Numbered from the stretch's first letter, positions 19,053 to 28,580 are shown. The stretch is 64,000 nucleotides of DNA from Nonomuraea corallina (GCF_027620315.1 NZ_JAPNNL010000008.1:22671-86670), one strand, 5' to 3'. The notes: generated by a model from the sequence alone, not told the origin. Translations and numbers: made by a program.

Positions 19053-20441
19053 ATGCGTGCTTTTCTGTCGTGGGTCCGTACATGCCGTCTTGTAGGCGTT
19101 ATTGCATTCGCCACATTGACACTGACATTACCTGGCCTTCTTCTGCTTGAGGCCGAACCGACCTGGGCAGATGGCGCTCGCATCATTGAACTCGAAACAC
19201 CGAAGCAGCAATGGGGATCGGGCCGCGGAACCCCATCACTCGTCACCACTGCCGTGACCGCGCCGACCGACGCTATGCACACGGTCGTGGCCGGATTTGA
19301 ACCGTCGAAGAATGCTCTTCCGGAGGAAGACCGCGACACCGTCACCCGGACGAAACAGGAATCCCCGAAAAGGGACGCGACGCCATCGACGGTGAAGGCC
19401 TTGGATGATCCACCGTGCGGCACCTACTCCCCTTGGCGCGCTTATACCTACGTCGCCTATGGCACCCGCGTGGCCTCTGACGGACGCGTCTGGGAGGCCA
19501 CGCAGAACATCTCCGGCAGCCTCAATTCCCATCCTCCGGAGGAGAGTCCCACCGGATGGATGCTCATCGGCTTCTGTCCTCCGCCTCCTGCTCCGGAGAT
19601 CATCTCGCTCGCTCCGGAGAACGGCATTCAGCTGATGACCACGCAACCGACGTTCTCCGCTGCGGCCACTACGTGGCCCGGGAGCTCGGTCGGCTACCGC
19701 TGGGAAATCTGCACTACCCCCGACATGGAGAACTGCCTGCCCCAGGGAGAGGACTGCTGCGGTGAGACCGGGCAGTGGACGCCGGAAGATGGGCTGCTCA
19801 CCTGGGGGCGCCAGTACTGGTGGCAGTTGGAAGTCATGGACGCGTCCGTCATCGGCGGGGAAAGCGCCTTGTCGCCGATCCGGACGTTCGTTGTCGGGGT
19901 CCGCCAGCCCATGATCACCTCACGGCTCTCCACACGGGGGGCCAACGGCCAGGATTTCCACCAACTCGCGGGCAACTACACCACCACGTTCACCGACGCC
20001 GAGGTCGCCGGCGTAGGTCCACCGCTGTCGGTGGTGAGGTCCTACAACAGCATGGACCCCAGGCGCAGCGGGGCGTTCGGTGCCGGCTGGTCGACCCGAT
20101 GGGACATGAAGGTCCTGCCGGAGAACATCCGAGGCCGGGAGGCGTTGCTCGTCACCTATCCGGATGGGCGCCAGATCCGCTTCGCGGCAAAAGGCGACGG
20201 CACCTACCAGCCGCCGCCAGGCCTGCACGCCACACTCGCGGACGCGAGCCGGTCGCCCACCTGCCCGTCCGGCGCCACCTGCACCGGCTGGGCTCTAATG
20301 GACAAGTCGTCCACCACGTATCTGTTCGACGCCGATGGACGGCTGACCAAAATCACCGACAGCCGCGGACGTTCCCAGACGCTGGCCTACGGCACCGACG
20401 GGAAGCTGGCTGAGGCGACGGCGCCGGGGGCCGTACGCTGA
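19053..20441 (+). CDS. RHS polymorphic toxin, N-terminal part (broken by frameshift)
   Basis: The first 462 codons of what reads as one 2652-residue secreted RHS toxin ending at 27010. A Sec-type signal peptide (hydrophobic IAFATLTLTLPGLLLL, probable cleavage after PTWA) is followed by a low-complexity region. A chitin-binding-like module follows at about residues 142-195, with the W-x-A-x-T-Y-V-x-Y-G-x-x-V and GWMLIGFC pattern of CBM5/12. A fibronectin-like stretch and the DUF6531-like start of the RHS shell come next (RSYNSMDPRRSGAFGAGWST). The frame ends at a TGA after APGAVR; one extra G in the run at 20426-20430 would give APGGRTLSFTW, the expected RHS phrase. Confidence 0.85.
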   Translation: MRAFLSWVRTCRLVGVIAFATLTLTLPGLLLLEAEPTWADGARIIELETPKQQWGSGRGTPSLVTTAVTAPTDAMHTVVAGFEPSKNALPEEDRDTVTRTKQESPKRDATPSTVKALDDPPCGTYSPWRAYTYVAYGTRVASDGRVWEATQNISGSLNSHPPEESPTGWMLIGFCPPPPAPEIISLAPENGIQLMTTQPTFSAAATTWPGSSVGYRWEICTTPDMENCLPQGEDCCGETGQWTPEDGLLTWGRQYWWQLEVMDASVIGGESALSPIRTFVVGVRQPMITSRLSTRGANGQDFHQLAGNYTTTFTDAEVAGVGPPLSVVRSYNSMDPRRSGAFGAGWSTRWDMKVLPENIRGREALLVTYPDGRQIRFAAKGDGTYQPPPGLHATLADASRSPTCPSGATCTGWALMDKSSTTYLFDADGRLTKITDSRGRSQTLAYGTDGKLAEATAPGAVR

Positions 20442-20497
20442 GCTTCACCTGGACCGGGCAGCACGTCACTGCGGTCTCCACGGCGGCTGTCGGTGGT

Positions 20498-23400
20498 GTG
20501 CCGCTCTCCTGGACCTACCACTACAACGGTGACGTCCTAGCGAGGGTCTGCGACCCGGCTGAGCAATGCGTCCTCTATGGACATGCGTCCGGCTCCCTGT
20601 ACAGGACCGCAGTACTGGACTCCGACCCAATGAGCTACTGGCGGCTTGGTGAGACCGGGGGTTCCGAAGGCAAGGACCTGGGATGGAACGGCGAGACCCT
20701 GTATTACTCGGGTGTCGGTTTCGGTAAACCGGGAGCGCTGAGCGGGACCCCCGACACCTCCGTCCAGATCAGCTCCGCGTCGCAGCTGCACCTGCCCTAC
20801 GCGCTCCTTCCGAGAGCGGGCACGTGGGCGACCGTGGAGACCTGGGTGAAAACCACGGGCACCGGCGCCGTGCTCAATGCTGAGAACGAGTGGGGAACTC
20901 AGCAGCACCCGGTGCTGCGCGTGCTCGCGAACGGCCGCCTCTCGGCCGCGTTCCAGCCGACCTCCACACCCATCACCACTGGATCTCCGGTCAACGACAA
21001 CGCCTGGCACCATGTGGTTCTGACCGTTGCCAAGGATGTGCAGACGCTGTACGTGGACGGACAGCAGGTCGGCACCCTCAACGGGACAGTCGGTGACCCG
21101 ATGGAGTGGCCCGAACTCAAGGCCGGCGGCATCGCGGCCTTCCTGGACGAGATGGCTGTCTACGACCGCCCGCTGTCCGCCGGTGAGGTCGCGGGCCACT
21201 ACGCGGCCCGCGCGGAGTCACCGTACAAGCTCGCCCAGATCACCTTGCCTTCGGGCCGCGTCTGGGCCGCCAACGTCTACGACGCCGTCACTGACCGGGT
21301 CAAGACGCACACCGATGAGCACGGCGGTACCTGGCAAATAGGCGAGCCCGCGTACAACCGCACGACCGGCATGAGCACCGTTACCGTCACCGACCCCCAC
21401 CAGGGCACGCTCAAGTACGTGCACGACGCCTGGCGCGGGTACCGGCTCATGTCCCGGACTGATCAGCTGGGCAAGAAGACCACCTACTCCTATGACACGG
21501 GCGGCTTCCTCTTCAGCACCGTCGACGCCAACAACAACGTCGTCGAGACCCACAATGACGCACGCGGCAACGTCATCCAACGGCGGACCTGCCGCACCTC
21601 CAGCTCTTGCCAGTGGAGCCGTTACTCCTATCACCTAAACGCGGCCGACCCCTTCGACGCTCGCAACGACCTGCTGCTCGCCAGCTGGGACCCGCGCACG
21701 ACGAGCACCGACAAGGCGAGGGCGACCAGTTGGGAGTACAGCTCCTACGGCGAGGAGACCAAGCAGACCGCACCTCTCACTCCCGACTTCCCCGCCGGCT
21801 GGTCCGTGTCGACCGCGTACACCGACGGGACGGAGCCGGCCGTCGGCGGTGGGTTCACGCCCGCCGGCCTGGTGAAGACCAGGACGGATGCCCGCGGCAA
21901 TGTGTGGACGCAGAAGTACACGACCGCCGGGGATCTCGCGGAGCAGATCGAACCCGAGGGCATGCGCACGGTCTACGAGTACGACTCGATCGGTAGACCC
22001 ACCGCACGCGTCGAGTACTCGGATGCCTTCCCGGATGGGGTCAGATCGACCTTTACCTACGACGGCCTGGGACGGTTGCGCACCCACACCGGTGCCCCCG
22101 TCCAGAACGAGATCACCGGCAAGACGCACACCAGCCAGACCCGCTACACCTACGACCCTGACGGCAACAAACTCACCGACACTGTAGTCGACCTCACGGG
22201 CGGTGACCCTGAGCGGACTATCACGTACACCTACGACACCCGGGGACGCACGGAAACGGTCACAGGACCGGAAGGCGGCGTCATCCGCTACACCTGGGAC
22301 CAGGTGGGTGCCAAGGTCGAGGTTACCGACGAACTGGGCTCGGTGTTCGGCTACACCTACACCAAACGCGGTGAATTGGCCAGCCGCACTTTGAAGAACT
22401 GGACCGGTAGCCCAGTGAATCCGCAGCCGGCCCGGGAGATCGTGCTGGCGTCGTACAGCTACGATCCCGTCGGCCGCCTCGCGAGCCGGGTGGACGCGAT
22501 GGAGCGCAAGACCTCCTTCACGTACTACAACGACGACCTGCCGCACCAGGTCATCGGCACTGGCGTCAAGCTGAACGGCTCCTCCACCACGAGGGACGTG
22601 GTGCTGGAGGAGCTCACTTACGATGCTGCGGGCAACCCTGCCACCCTGACCACCCCGGGCGCACAGACTGCATACGTGTATGACGCGGCCAACCGGCTCA
22701 CGTCCAGCACCTTCGACACGGCCAGGCTTGCGCGCAAGATCGCCAATGTCTACGACGCCAACGGTAACGTCACGAAGCAGACGCTCACGGCGGCGGGCAC
22801 CTCCCGCGCGGAGAGTGTCGAGTACTCGTACAACAAGGAAAACCAGCTCGTCCGCCGCACGGTCGAGAATGGCGACGATGACCTCACCACCACGTGGGCG
22901 GTCAATGACCGGGGCCTGGTGACGGCGACGACGGAGCCGCGGGGGAACGTCGCAGGCGGCGACCCCGAGCGATTCACCACCTCGGATCGTCATGACGCTG
23001 CCGGTCGCCTCGTGGAGAGGAAGCTGCCGGAGATCCAGGTCGAGCGCGCCGGAACCACCGGCACCGACAGACTGCGACCCACCACCCGCTACGGTCATGA
23101 CAGCGCAGGGCAGCGGTCGCACGTCATGGATGCCGAAGGGCGGCTGAGCACGACCACGTTCGACAGGGCCGGTCGGGTCACCGCCGTCATCGATCCCGCC
23201 TACACGCCGCCCGGCGGTACCCAGATCATCCCCAAGGAGACCTACGGCTACGACGCGGCCGGCCGTCTCATGAGAGTCACGGACCGCAGCGGCCAGCTGT
23301 CGACCATGGAATACGACGCCCTGGGCAACCAGGTGCGCGTCACCGACCCGGCCGTGAACGGGGCGCTACCCGGACAGTGGACCAGCGAGTTCAACCGGGT

Positions 23401-26400
23401 CGGCGAGCCTCTGGCCGAGGTCGACCCCAACGGCGCAAGGTCCGAGGCAACGTACGACGACCTGGGCCGGATGATCACACGGACCGAGATAGAGCGGCAT
23501 CCGTCTGCGGCGGCGTACACCACGAAGCTCACCTACACCGACGCCGGATTCCTGGAGAAGCTGGCGCCGCCGGTCGGCCAACCCACCTTGTTCACCCGCA
23601 ACGCGGCCGGCGAGGTCACGCAGCTCACGGATCCGATGGGTAACAAGACCGTCACCACCTACGACCTGGCGGGCCGCGTCACGAAGACGACGACTCCTCT
23701 GGGGTACGCGAGCCTTGCGGAGTACGACCTGGCAGGCCAGTTGACTGCGCTCAAGGATCTCGGCACCGACGGCAGGGTGATCCGGAGCACCGCCTACGGC
23801 TACGACGCCGCTTCCAACCTGACCAGCACGACGTCCGGCGAAGGCCGGGTCACGGAGCGGTCATTCGACGAGACCGGCCGACTCGTCGAACTCAAGGAGC
23901 CTGTATCGGCGAACGAGTCGATCACCACATCGTTCGGCTATGACGCGGTCGGTGACCGCACCCGGACGACGGATGGTCGCGGCAACACAGTATGGACCAC
24001 CTACAACAGCCTCCGCCTGGTGGAATCGCTCATCGAACCGTCCACGGCCGCGCACCCGGACCTCGCGGACCGTACCTGGCTGCACACCTACGACGCGGAA
24101 GGCAACCTGACATCCCTCGCGGAGCCCGGCGGCGTCCGCATCGACCGTCAGTTCGACGAGTTGGGACGCCTCTCCAAGGAGACGGGGCACGGCGCCTCGG
24201 TCGCCACGCCGGAGCGGACCTACCGCTACGACGCGGCAGGCAGGCAGATCGTCATCGGCGACTACGGCCTCGAATACAACGACCGGGACCTGCTCACCAG
24301 AGTCACCCGCAACTCGGCGCAGATGGCGGCCTTCACCTACGACGCCCTGGGCAACCCGATGACCCGTTCCGACACTTCGGGCAACACGAGCTTCACCTGG
24401 GACGACAACGAACGGCTGAAAACGGCGACGGACCCGGTGACCGGGCGGGCCTTCTCCTATGGCTACGACAGTGACGACCGGCTCACATCCCTGAACTCCA
24501 GCAACCCGGCCAACAGCCAGACCTTCACCTACGACGCGCTCGACCGCTTGGAGACGCACACGCTGAAGAGCAGCAGCGGCGCTCAACTGGCGAAGATCGC
24601 TTACGGATGGGACAAGGACGACAACCTCACCTCCAAGAGCACCACCGGCACCGCCGGGGCCGGAGCTAATACGTACGGGTATGACCACGTCGGCCGGTTG
24701 ACGTCCTGGACCGCGCCCGACGGCACAGTCACCGCCTACACCTGGGACGCGGCGGGCAACCGAACTGGAGCTGGAGACAAGAGCTACGCCTATGATCAGC
24801 GGAACCGGCTCGTCTCCGGCGATGGCACCGACTACAGCTACACCGCGCGTGGCACCCTGGCCACCACATCCACTGGTGGTGTCACCACCAACATGACCTT
24901 CGACGCCTTCGATCGCCTGGTGGCCGAGGGTGACGTCATATACACCTACGACGCGCTAGACCGTCTCGTCTCTCGCAGGAAAGGGGCGGAAGAAACCACT
25001 TTCGCCTACTCCGGACTCGAGAATGACATAGTCACGGTGGCGGACGGCAGCGGGACCGTAACAGCTAGGTACGGGCGTGATCCGAATGGTCGCGTGCTCA
25101 GCATGAAGGAAGGGGCATCGCCGGCGCTTGGCGTTATGACGGACTATCACGCTGATGTCGTGGCGACCTACACGGGAACGAGCCTCGCGGACTCGGTTGC
25201 GTACAACCCGTTCGGGGAGCCCATAGCCCGCACCGGAAGCCGGCGTTCACTCGGCTACCAGAGCGAGTACACCGACCCTGACACCGGCAAGGTGAACATG
25301 CACGCACGCTGGTACCAGCCTGGTACGGGCGGGTTTGCCTCGCGTGATGACTGGACGCTGGAGCCGGAGCCGTCTACCCGGGCCAACCGTTACTCGTATG
25401 CCGACGGAGCGCCTCTGGGCAACGGCGACCCGTCCGGACACGCCCCGGACTGTTGCGGCGCCGGTGGCGGTGGCGGTGGTATCGGCAGCTACAACGCCAA
25501 GAACTGGAAGCCCGTCTGGCGGGCGGTGGAAGCCATCGACGCGGCGAGTGACTTGGCCGGGCCGGCTGGATGGGCCAAGGGCGCCGCCAAGCGAGCGATC
25601 AAGGCGGGATTCAAGAAGGTATTCAAGGGCGGAGGCAAGAAAAGCGCCTCCCAGGGCGGCAAGAAGGCCCTGGACAGGGACAACGCCAACCGTCTACAGC
25701 GCGAGAAGGGGAACAAGCGCTACCTGTACGCGCCAAAGAAGAAGCCCAAGTCCAAGAAGCAAAGCGATGGAAAGAGGGGACCCAAGACGGCAGTCAAAGT
25801 GCCTAAAAAGCCCAAAACCAAGCCTACCACGGGGAAGAAGCCCGAAGAAAAACCTAAGAAAAATCCGGTGGGATCGAAAGGTAAAGACAAAAAGAAACCC
25901 ACGATCAAGTCTCCGAAAGACCGTAAGCCAACGCCCAGGGATGAACGGGCGGGGCGGCAGGGGCAGAAGGACAAGGGATGTCGCACCGGCCCCTGCACCG
26001 GTAGCGACCGCGATGGTCCGGAGGCAGGCTACTACAACGTCGGCACAGGTCATGATGAAGGCTATAGCCCGGCGTATCGCGAGATCGTCGAAGAGGCGAC
26101 CGAGACCACGACCGAGTCGATCGTCGAGGACATCATCGACGATGTGGCCCCTGACCTGCCGTCCGACCCGCTGCCGGATGAAGGGCTGGACAGTTGCTTG
26201 CCCAACAGCTTTGTCCCCGGCACCCCGGTTCTCATGGCGGACGGTAGCCGCAAAGTCATCGAAGACGTCAAGGTAGGCGACCATGTGCTCGCCGCCGACC
26301 CAGGCACCGGCCGCATGGAGGCTCAGCCCGTTACTGCGCTGATCAGCAGTCACGGTCGCAAGCACCTGGTCCGCATCACCGTGGACCTCGACGGCGACCG

Positions 26401-27010
26401 CGGCACCGCGGCCGACGTCGTCGAGGCCACCGCCGAGCACCCGTTCTGGCTGCCCGCCCTGAAGGAATGGGTCCCTGCCGGACAACTTGAGGCCGGCGCG
26501 TGGCTGCGTACCTCGGCCGGCACGTACGTCCAGATCAGCGCCATCCAGCACCGCACCGCCACCCAGCGCGTCCACAACCTGACCATCGACGACTTCCACA
26601 CCTACTATGTCGTGGCCGGGGACCAAGCTATCCTTGTCCACAACAGTGGTCCTGGCGGACGGGAGCGGGGGCCGGACGGTCGATTCCTGCCTAATTCGAA
26701 CCCTCTTGATCCTGATTCTCGATACGATCGAGTCTCGCTCTGGGAGAAGACCAAGCGGGCCATCCAGGGTGCTGCACCGACGGATGCAAATGGTGACTTT
26801 ATTGACCCCAACACGGGTCAGATCATTCCGAAGGGGGGTCCCTTCCACTATGGACACAAGCCCGGCCATGAATACTGGCGAGCTCGTGATCTGGCGCGAG
26901 AGAAAGGCTTGTCCCGAGAGGAGTTCATTGCCAGTCAAAACAACCCAGACCACTACCAGATCGAGGATCCGTACAACAATATGAGCCATCAATACGAGAG
27001 TCACTGTTAG
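20498..27010 (+). CDS. RHS polymorphic toxin, shell, HINT and GH-E nuclease tip
   Basis: This continues the same protein in the next phase; 20498 is only the first GTG available after the frameshift, and codons back to about 20430 belong to it. In whole-protein numbering there is a LamG/concanavalin-like domain at about 528-722, then YD repeats to about 2050. The RHS core follows (SEYTDPDTGKVNMHARWYQP, then PGTGGFASRD, about 2070-2105), then a Lys-rich linker (about 2165-2290). A HINT autoprotease domain runs from about 2385 (SFVPGTPVLMADGS) to VHNS near 2530, with TAEHPFW. The last 120 residues are a GH-E family HNH/Endo VII nuclease: IPKGGPFHYGHKPGHEYW, then NNPDHYQIEDPYNN. An ankyrin immunity gene follows 2 nt later. 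Confidence 0.88.
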   Translation: MPLSWTYHYNGDVLARVCDPAEQCVLYGHASGSLYRTAVLDSDPMSYWRLGETGGSEGKDLGWNGETLYYSGVGFGKPGALSGTPDTSVQISSASQLHLPYALLPRAGTWATVETWVKTTGTGAVLNAENEWGTQQHPVLRVLANGRLSAAFQPTSTPITTGSPVNDNAWHHVVLTVAKDVQTLYVDGQQVGTLNGTVGDPMEWPELKAGGIAAFLDEMAVYDRPLSAGEVAGHYAARAESPYKLAQITLPSGRVWAANVYDAVTDRVKTHTDEHGGTWQIGEPAYNRTTGMSTVTVTDPHQGTLKYVHDAWRGYRLMSRTDQLGKKTTYSYDTGGFLFSTVDANNNVVETHNDARGNVIQRRTCRTSSSCQWSRYSYHLNAADPFDARNDLLLASWDPRTTSTDKARATSWEYSSYGEETKQTAPLTPDFPAGWSVSTAYTDGTEPAVGGGFTPAGLVKTRTDARGNVWTQKYTTAGDLAEQIEPEGMRTVYEYDSIGRPTARVEYSDAFPDGVRSTFTYDGLGRLRTHTGAPVQNEITGKTHTSQTRYTYDPDGNKLTDTVVDLTGGDPERTITYTYDTRGRTETVTGPEGGVIRYTWDQVGAKVEVTDELGSVFGYTYTKRGELASRTLKNWTGSPVNPQPAREIVLASYSYDPVGRLASRVDAMERKTSFTYYNDDLPHQVIGTGVKLNGSSTTRDVVLEELTYDAAGNPATLTTPGAQTAYVYDAANRLTSSTFDTARLARKIANVYDANGNVTKQTLTAAGTSRAESVEYSYNKENQLVRRTVENGDDDLTTTWAVNDRGLVTATTEPRGNVAGGDPERFTTSDRHDAAGRLVERKLPEIQVERAGTTGTDRLRPTTRYGHDSAGQRSHVMDAEGRLSTTTFDRAGRVTAVIDPAYTPPGGTQIIPKETYGYDAAGRLMRVTDRSGQLSTMEYDALGNQVRVTDPAVNGALPGQWTSEFNRVGEPLAEVDPNGARSEATYDDLGRMITRTEIERHPSAAAYTTKLTYTDAGFLEKLAPPVGQPTLFTRNAAGEVTQLTDPMGNKTVTTYDLAGRVTKTTTPLGYASLAEYDLAGQLTALKDLGTDGRVIRSTAYGYDAASNLTSTTSGEGRVTERSFDETGRLVELKEPVSANESITTSFGYDAVGDRTRTTDGRGNTVWTTYNSLRLVESLIEPSTAAHPDLADRTWLHTYDAEGNLTSLAEPGGVRIDRQFDELGRLSKETGHGASVATPERTYRYDAAGRQIVIGDYGLEYNDRDLLTRVTRNSAQMAAFTYDALGNPMTRSDTSGNTSFTWDDNERLKTATDPVTGRAFSYGYDSDDRLTSLNSSNPANSQTFTYDALDRLETHTLKSSSGAQLAKIAYGWDKDDNLTSKSTTGTAGAGANTYGYDHVGRLTSWTAPDGTVTAYTWDAAGNRTGAGDKSYAYDQRNRLVSGDGTDYSYTARGTLATTSTGGVTTNMTFDAFDRLVAEGDVIYTYDALDRLVSRRKGAEETTFAYSGLENDIVTVADGSGTVTARYGRDPNGRVLSMKEGASPALGVMTDYHADVVATYTGTSLADSVAYNPFGEPIARTGSRRSLGYQSEYTDPDTGKVNMHARWYQPGTGGFASRDDWTLEPEPSTRANRYSYADGAPLGNGDPSGHAPDCCGAGGGGGGIGSYNAKNWKPVWRAVEAIDAASDLAGPAGWAKGAAKRAIKAGFKKVFKGGGKKSASQGGKKALDRDNANRLQREKGNKRYLYAPKKKPKSKKQSDGKRGPKTAVKVPKKPKTKPTTGKKPEEKPKKNPVGSKGKDKKKPTIKSPKDRKPTPRDERAGRQGQKDKGCRTGPCTGSDRDGPEAGYYNVGTGHDEGYSPAYREIVEEATETTTESIVEDIIDDVAPDLPSDPLPDEGLDSCLPNSFVPGTPVLMADGSRKVIEDVKVGDHVLAADPGTGRMEAQPVTALISSHGRKHLVRITVDLDGDRGTAADVVEATAEHPFWLPALKEWVPAGQLEAGAWLRTSAGTYVQISAIQHRTATQRVHNLTIDDFHTYYVVAGDQAILVHNSGPGGRERGPDGRFLPNSNPLDPDSRYDRVSLWEKTKRAIQGAAPTDANGDFIDPNTGQIIPKGGPFHYGHKPGHEYWRARDLAREKGLSREEFIASQNNPDHYQIEDPYNNMSHQYESHC

Positions 27011-27012
27011 CG

Positions 27013-27402
27013 ATGATCGACCGAGACGGGCGGTCTGAGCTGCATCAGGCCGCCTTTGTAGGCGATGCCGATCGGGTTGCTCTTCTGGCAGAAGAAGGGC
27101 TAAATGTGGATCTCCCCGACCGTGATGGCTTTACTCCGCTCCATCTTGCAGCCCAGGAATGGAACGCGAATGCTGCGAGAGCATTGCTGGATCATGGCGC
27201 TTCTGTTGATTCGGTGAATCGTTACGGAAATACTCCGCTGTTTGTTGCGGTTTTCAACTCCCGAGGAAGAGGGGAGTTGATTTCCATCCTGCGTGAATTC
27301 GGAGCTGATCCATTCAAGGAGAATAACCATGGTCGGTCTCCACTCGGGTTGGCGAGACTGATCGGTAATTACGACGTGGCGCAGTATTTCGCGGACCTAT
27401 AA
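27013..27402 (+). CDS. ankyrin-repeat immunity protein
   Basis: A 129-residue protein made almost wholly of ankyrin repeats: GRSELHQAAFVGDADRVALL, GFTPLHLAAQEWNANAARAL, GNTPLFVAVFNSRGRGELIS and GRSPLGLARLIGNYDVAQYF. No signal peptide is seen. It starts 2 nt after the toxin stop, as expected for the immunity partner of the GH-E nuclease; ankyrin proteins are a known immunity class in polymorphic toxin loci (Imm-Ank). It probably binds and blocks the nuclease tip in the cytoplasm. Its codon use is less GC-biased than the core genes, in line with the rest of the island. Confidence 0.85.
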   Translation: MIDRDGRSELHQAAFVGDADRVALLAEEGLNVDLPDRDGFTPLHLAAQEWNANAARALLDHGASVDSVNRYGNTPLFVAVFNSRGRGELISILREFGADPFKENNHGRSPLGLARLIGNYDVAQYFADL

Positions 27403-27499
27403 ACAAATTTCGGCGCACTTGCAGGAGTCTCGTATGAGGCGCCGAACGACGTTTGACAGCTTCGTTGACGGCTACGCTGGCGTGATCGTTTTCTGACGG

Positions 27500-27960
27500 C
27501 TACGGTTCGGGCTGCTCGTCGAGTGCGCCGGACATGCGTTCCATGATCGCGTTGGAGGCGGAGTCGGACGTAGGCGTAGACGTCGGCGGTGAACGCGATG
27601 TGGGCGTGACCGAGCAATTCCTTGATCAAGCAGGAGTAAGGCGCACGAATGCCTCAGGTCGTGAAAGCGGCTCTTGCGGAGTCCGGCAAGTCGCTCCAGC
27701 GCCGGCTGAGGAGTTTGCCGCGCCGCATGCCGGTGCGCAGCGCGAGATCGAACAGGGTATGCAGACGGAAGCCTTGGGCGGCATCGAGGAAGATGCGGGC
27801 TTCGGCCGGTTCGGTGCGTTGTTGACGGCAGCGGGGACTTGGACGTTGCGGGCGACGTTAGGCGCGAGGTCGTCTTCGCGAGCAGCGCGCTCCAGGGCTG
27901 TGCGAAGCAGGGCGTGAACGTACTGGATGGTCAGCGGGGACAGGTAGCGCTGGCAGCAGT
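27500..27960 (-). pseudogene. decayed tyrosine recombinase (phage/AICE-type integrase)
   Basis: Pieces of a tyrosine integrase can be read in several phases of the minus strand. In order: RYLSPLTIQYVHALLRTALE, LAPNVARNVQVPAA, EARIFLDAAQGFRLHTLFDL, LALRTGMRRGKLL (Arg I box), FHDLRHSCALLLLDQGI (His-x-x-Arg box), IKELLGHAHIAFTADVYAYV (final His and Tyr) and MERMSGALDEQPEP before a TAG at 27500-27502. The roughly 100 residues between the Arg I and HxxR boxes are missing and at least three phase changes occur, so it is inactive. The style resembles integrases of actinobacterial integrative elements (pSAM2-like). No intact relaxase or replication gene accompanies it. Confidence 0.75.
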
Positions 27961-28191
27961 GGCCAAGGGCACAGCAGCGGGGCCGCTTGTGAGGTCTGCG
28001 GCGTGGGGGTCGCGAGTGGTGTCGGTGCCCAGGGCGCAGCAGCGGCAGGTAAAGCTATCAGAGGCGGAACCATGCGTACGTAAGTCGCGGAATACAAGGT
28101 CGTCGAACTAGGGACAGCGTGGTATTCTGGCCGTCCGCGCGGACGTCGCCGCTTGGACCAGGGCGTTTCGCGTAACTGGCTCGCCCGAGTC
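27961..28191. other. remnant sequence between integrase fragment and GntR gene
   Basis: No gene can be supported here. Long minus-strand frames (for example 27858-28352) are rich in Ala/Pro/Arg and cross both the integrase fragment and the GntR gene in another phase. The stretch is probably the eroded 5' part of the integrase gene plus flanking DNA. Confidence 0.4.
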
Positions 28192-28455
28192 TTACTGATC
28201 AATCTCTTTGGGTGGCGAGACAAAGGAGCCGAGGCCGCGGACCGAGTAAATGGTCCCTTCCTCCTGGAGTCGCTGCAGAACCTTGCGGGCCGTCCCTCGA
28301 GCGATGCCGAATTCCTGCACGATCTGATGCTCGCTGGGGACCGGCGTGTCAACCTCGTAGTCGCCGGCGGCGATCCGCTCCTTGATGATGTTCGCCACCT
28401 GGACCCACTTGGGCTGGTTCAGACGCCACTCGATCACGAGCGAACGATAGATCAC
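28192..28455 (-). CDS. short GntR family winged-helix regulator
   Basis: An 87-residue protein that is essentially only a GntR DNA-binding domain: WVQVANIIKERIAAGDYEVD, then PVPSEHQIVQEFGIARGTAR and KVLQRLQEEGTIYSVRGLGS. There is no effector domain, a form common next to integrases and on integrative elements of actinobacteria. The GTG at 28455 has no good ribosome site; a GTG seven codons later is possible. A perfect 14-bp palindrome and a TATAGT box lie just upstream, so autoregulation is likely. Position next to the integrase fragment suggests it is left over from the same element. Confidence 0.8.
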   Translation of the reverse strand: MIYRSLVIEWRLNQPKWVQVANIIKERIAAGDYEVDTPVPSEHQIVQEFGIARGTARKVLQRLQEEGTIYSVRGLGSFVSPPKEIDQ

Positions 28456-28483
28456 CTTGAAGAACCCGAGATACCCAGGAGTA

Positions 28484-28504
28484 ACTATACTTCACCATGG
28501 TGAA
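28484..28504. promoter_or_regulatory. palindromic operator with adjacent -10 upstream of the GntR gene
   Basis: TTCACCATGGTGAA (28491-28504) is a perfect 14-bp palindrome. On the minus strand a TATAGT (28484-28489) lies directly beside it, placing the palindrome in the spacer upstream of the -10 box, where a bound GntR dimer would block RNA polymerase. The ATG of an overlapping plus-strand frame (28497) lies within the palindrome and is not considered a start. Confidence 0.6.
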
Positions 28505-28580
28505 CTATGAGGAAGCTAGATATGATGGCGGTAGCAGCAGCCAGCCGTCGAGGCGGCTCCCCAGGGAAGGAATTGGTGGC

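Noticed and set aside
21400..25300. Dispersed repeats in the RHS gene as nucleotide repeats of a mobile element
   Set aside because: They are degenerate YD repeats at protein level (GxYxYD-type), as expected for an RHS shell.
27858..28352. 164-codon minus-strand ORF between integrase fragment and GntR
   Set aside because: It crosses both in another phase and has shadow-like composition.
28497..28580. Upstream ATG (28497) for the small Cys protein
   Set aside because: It lies inside the GntR palindrome and the extra 28 residues have no counterpart in the paralogue; ATG 28581 fits better.
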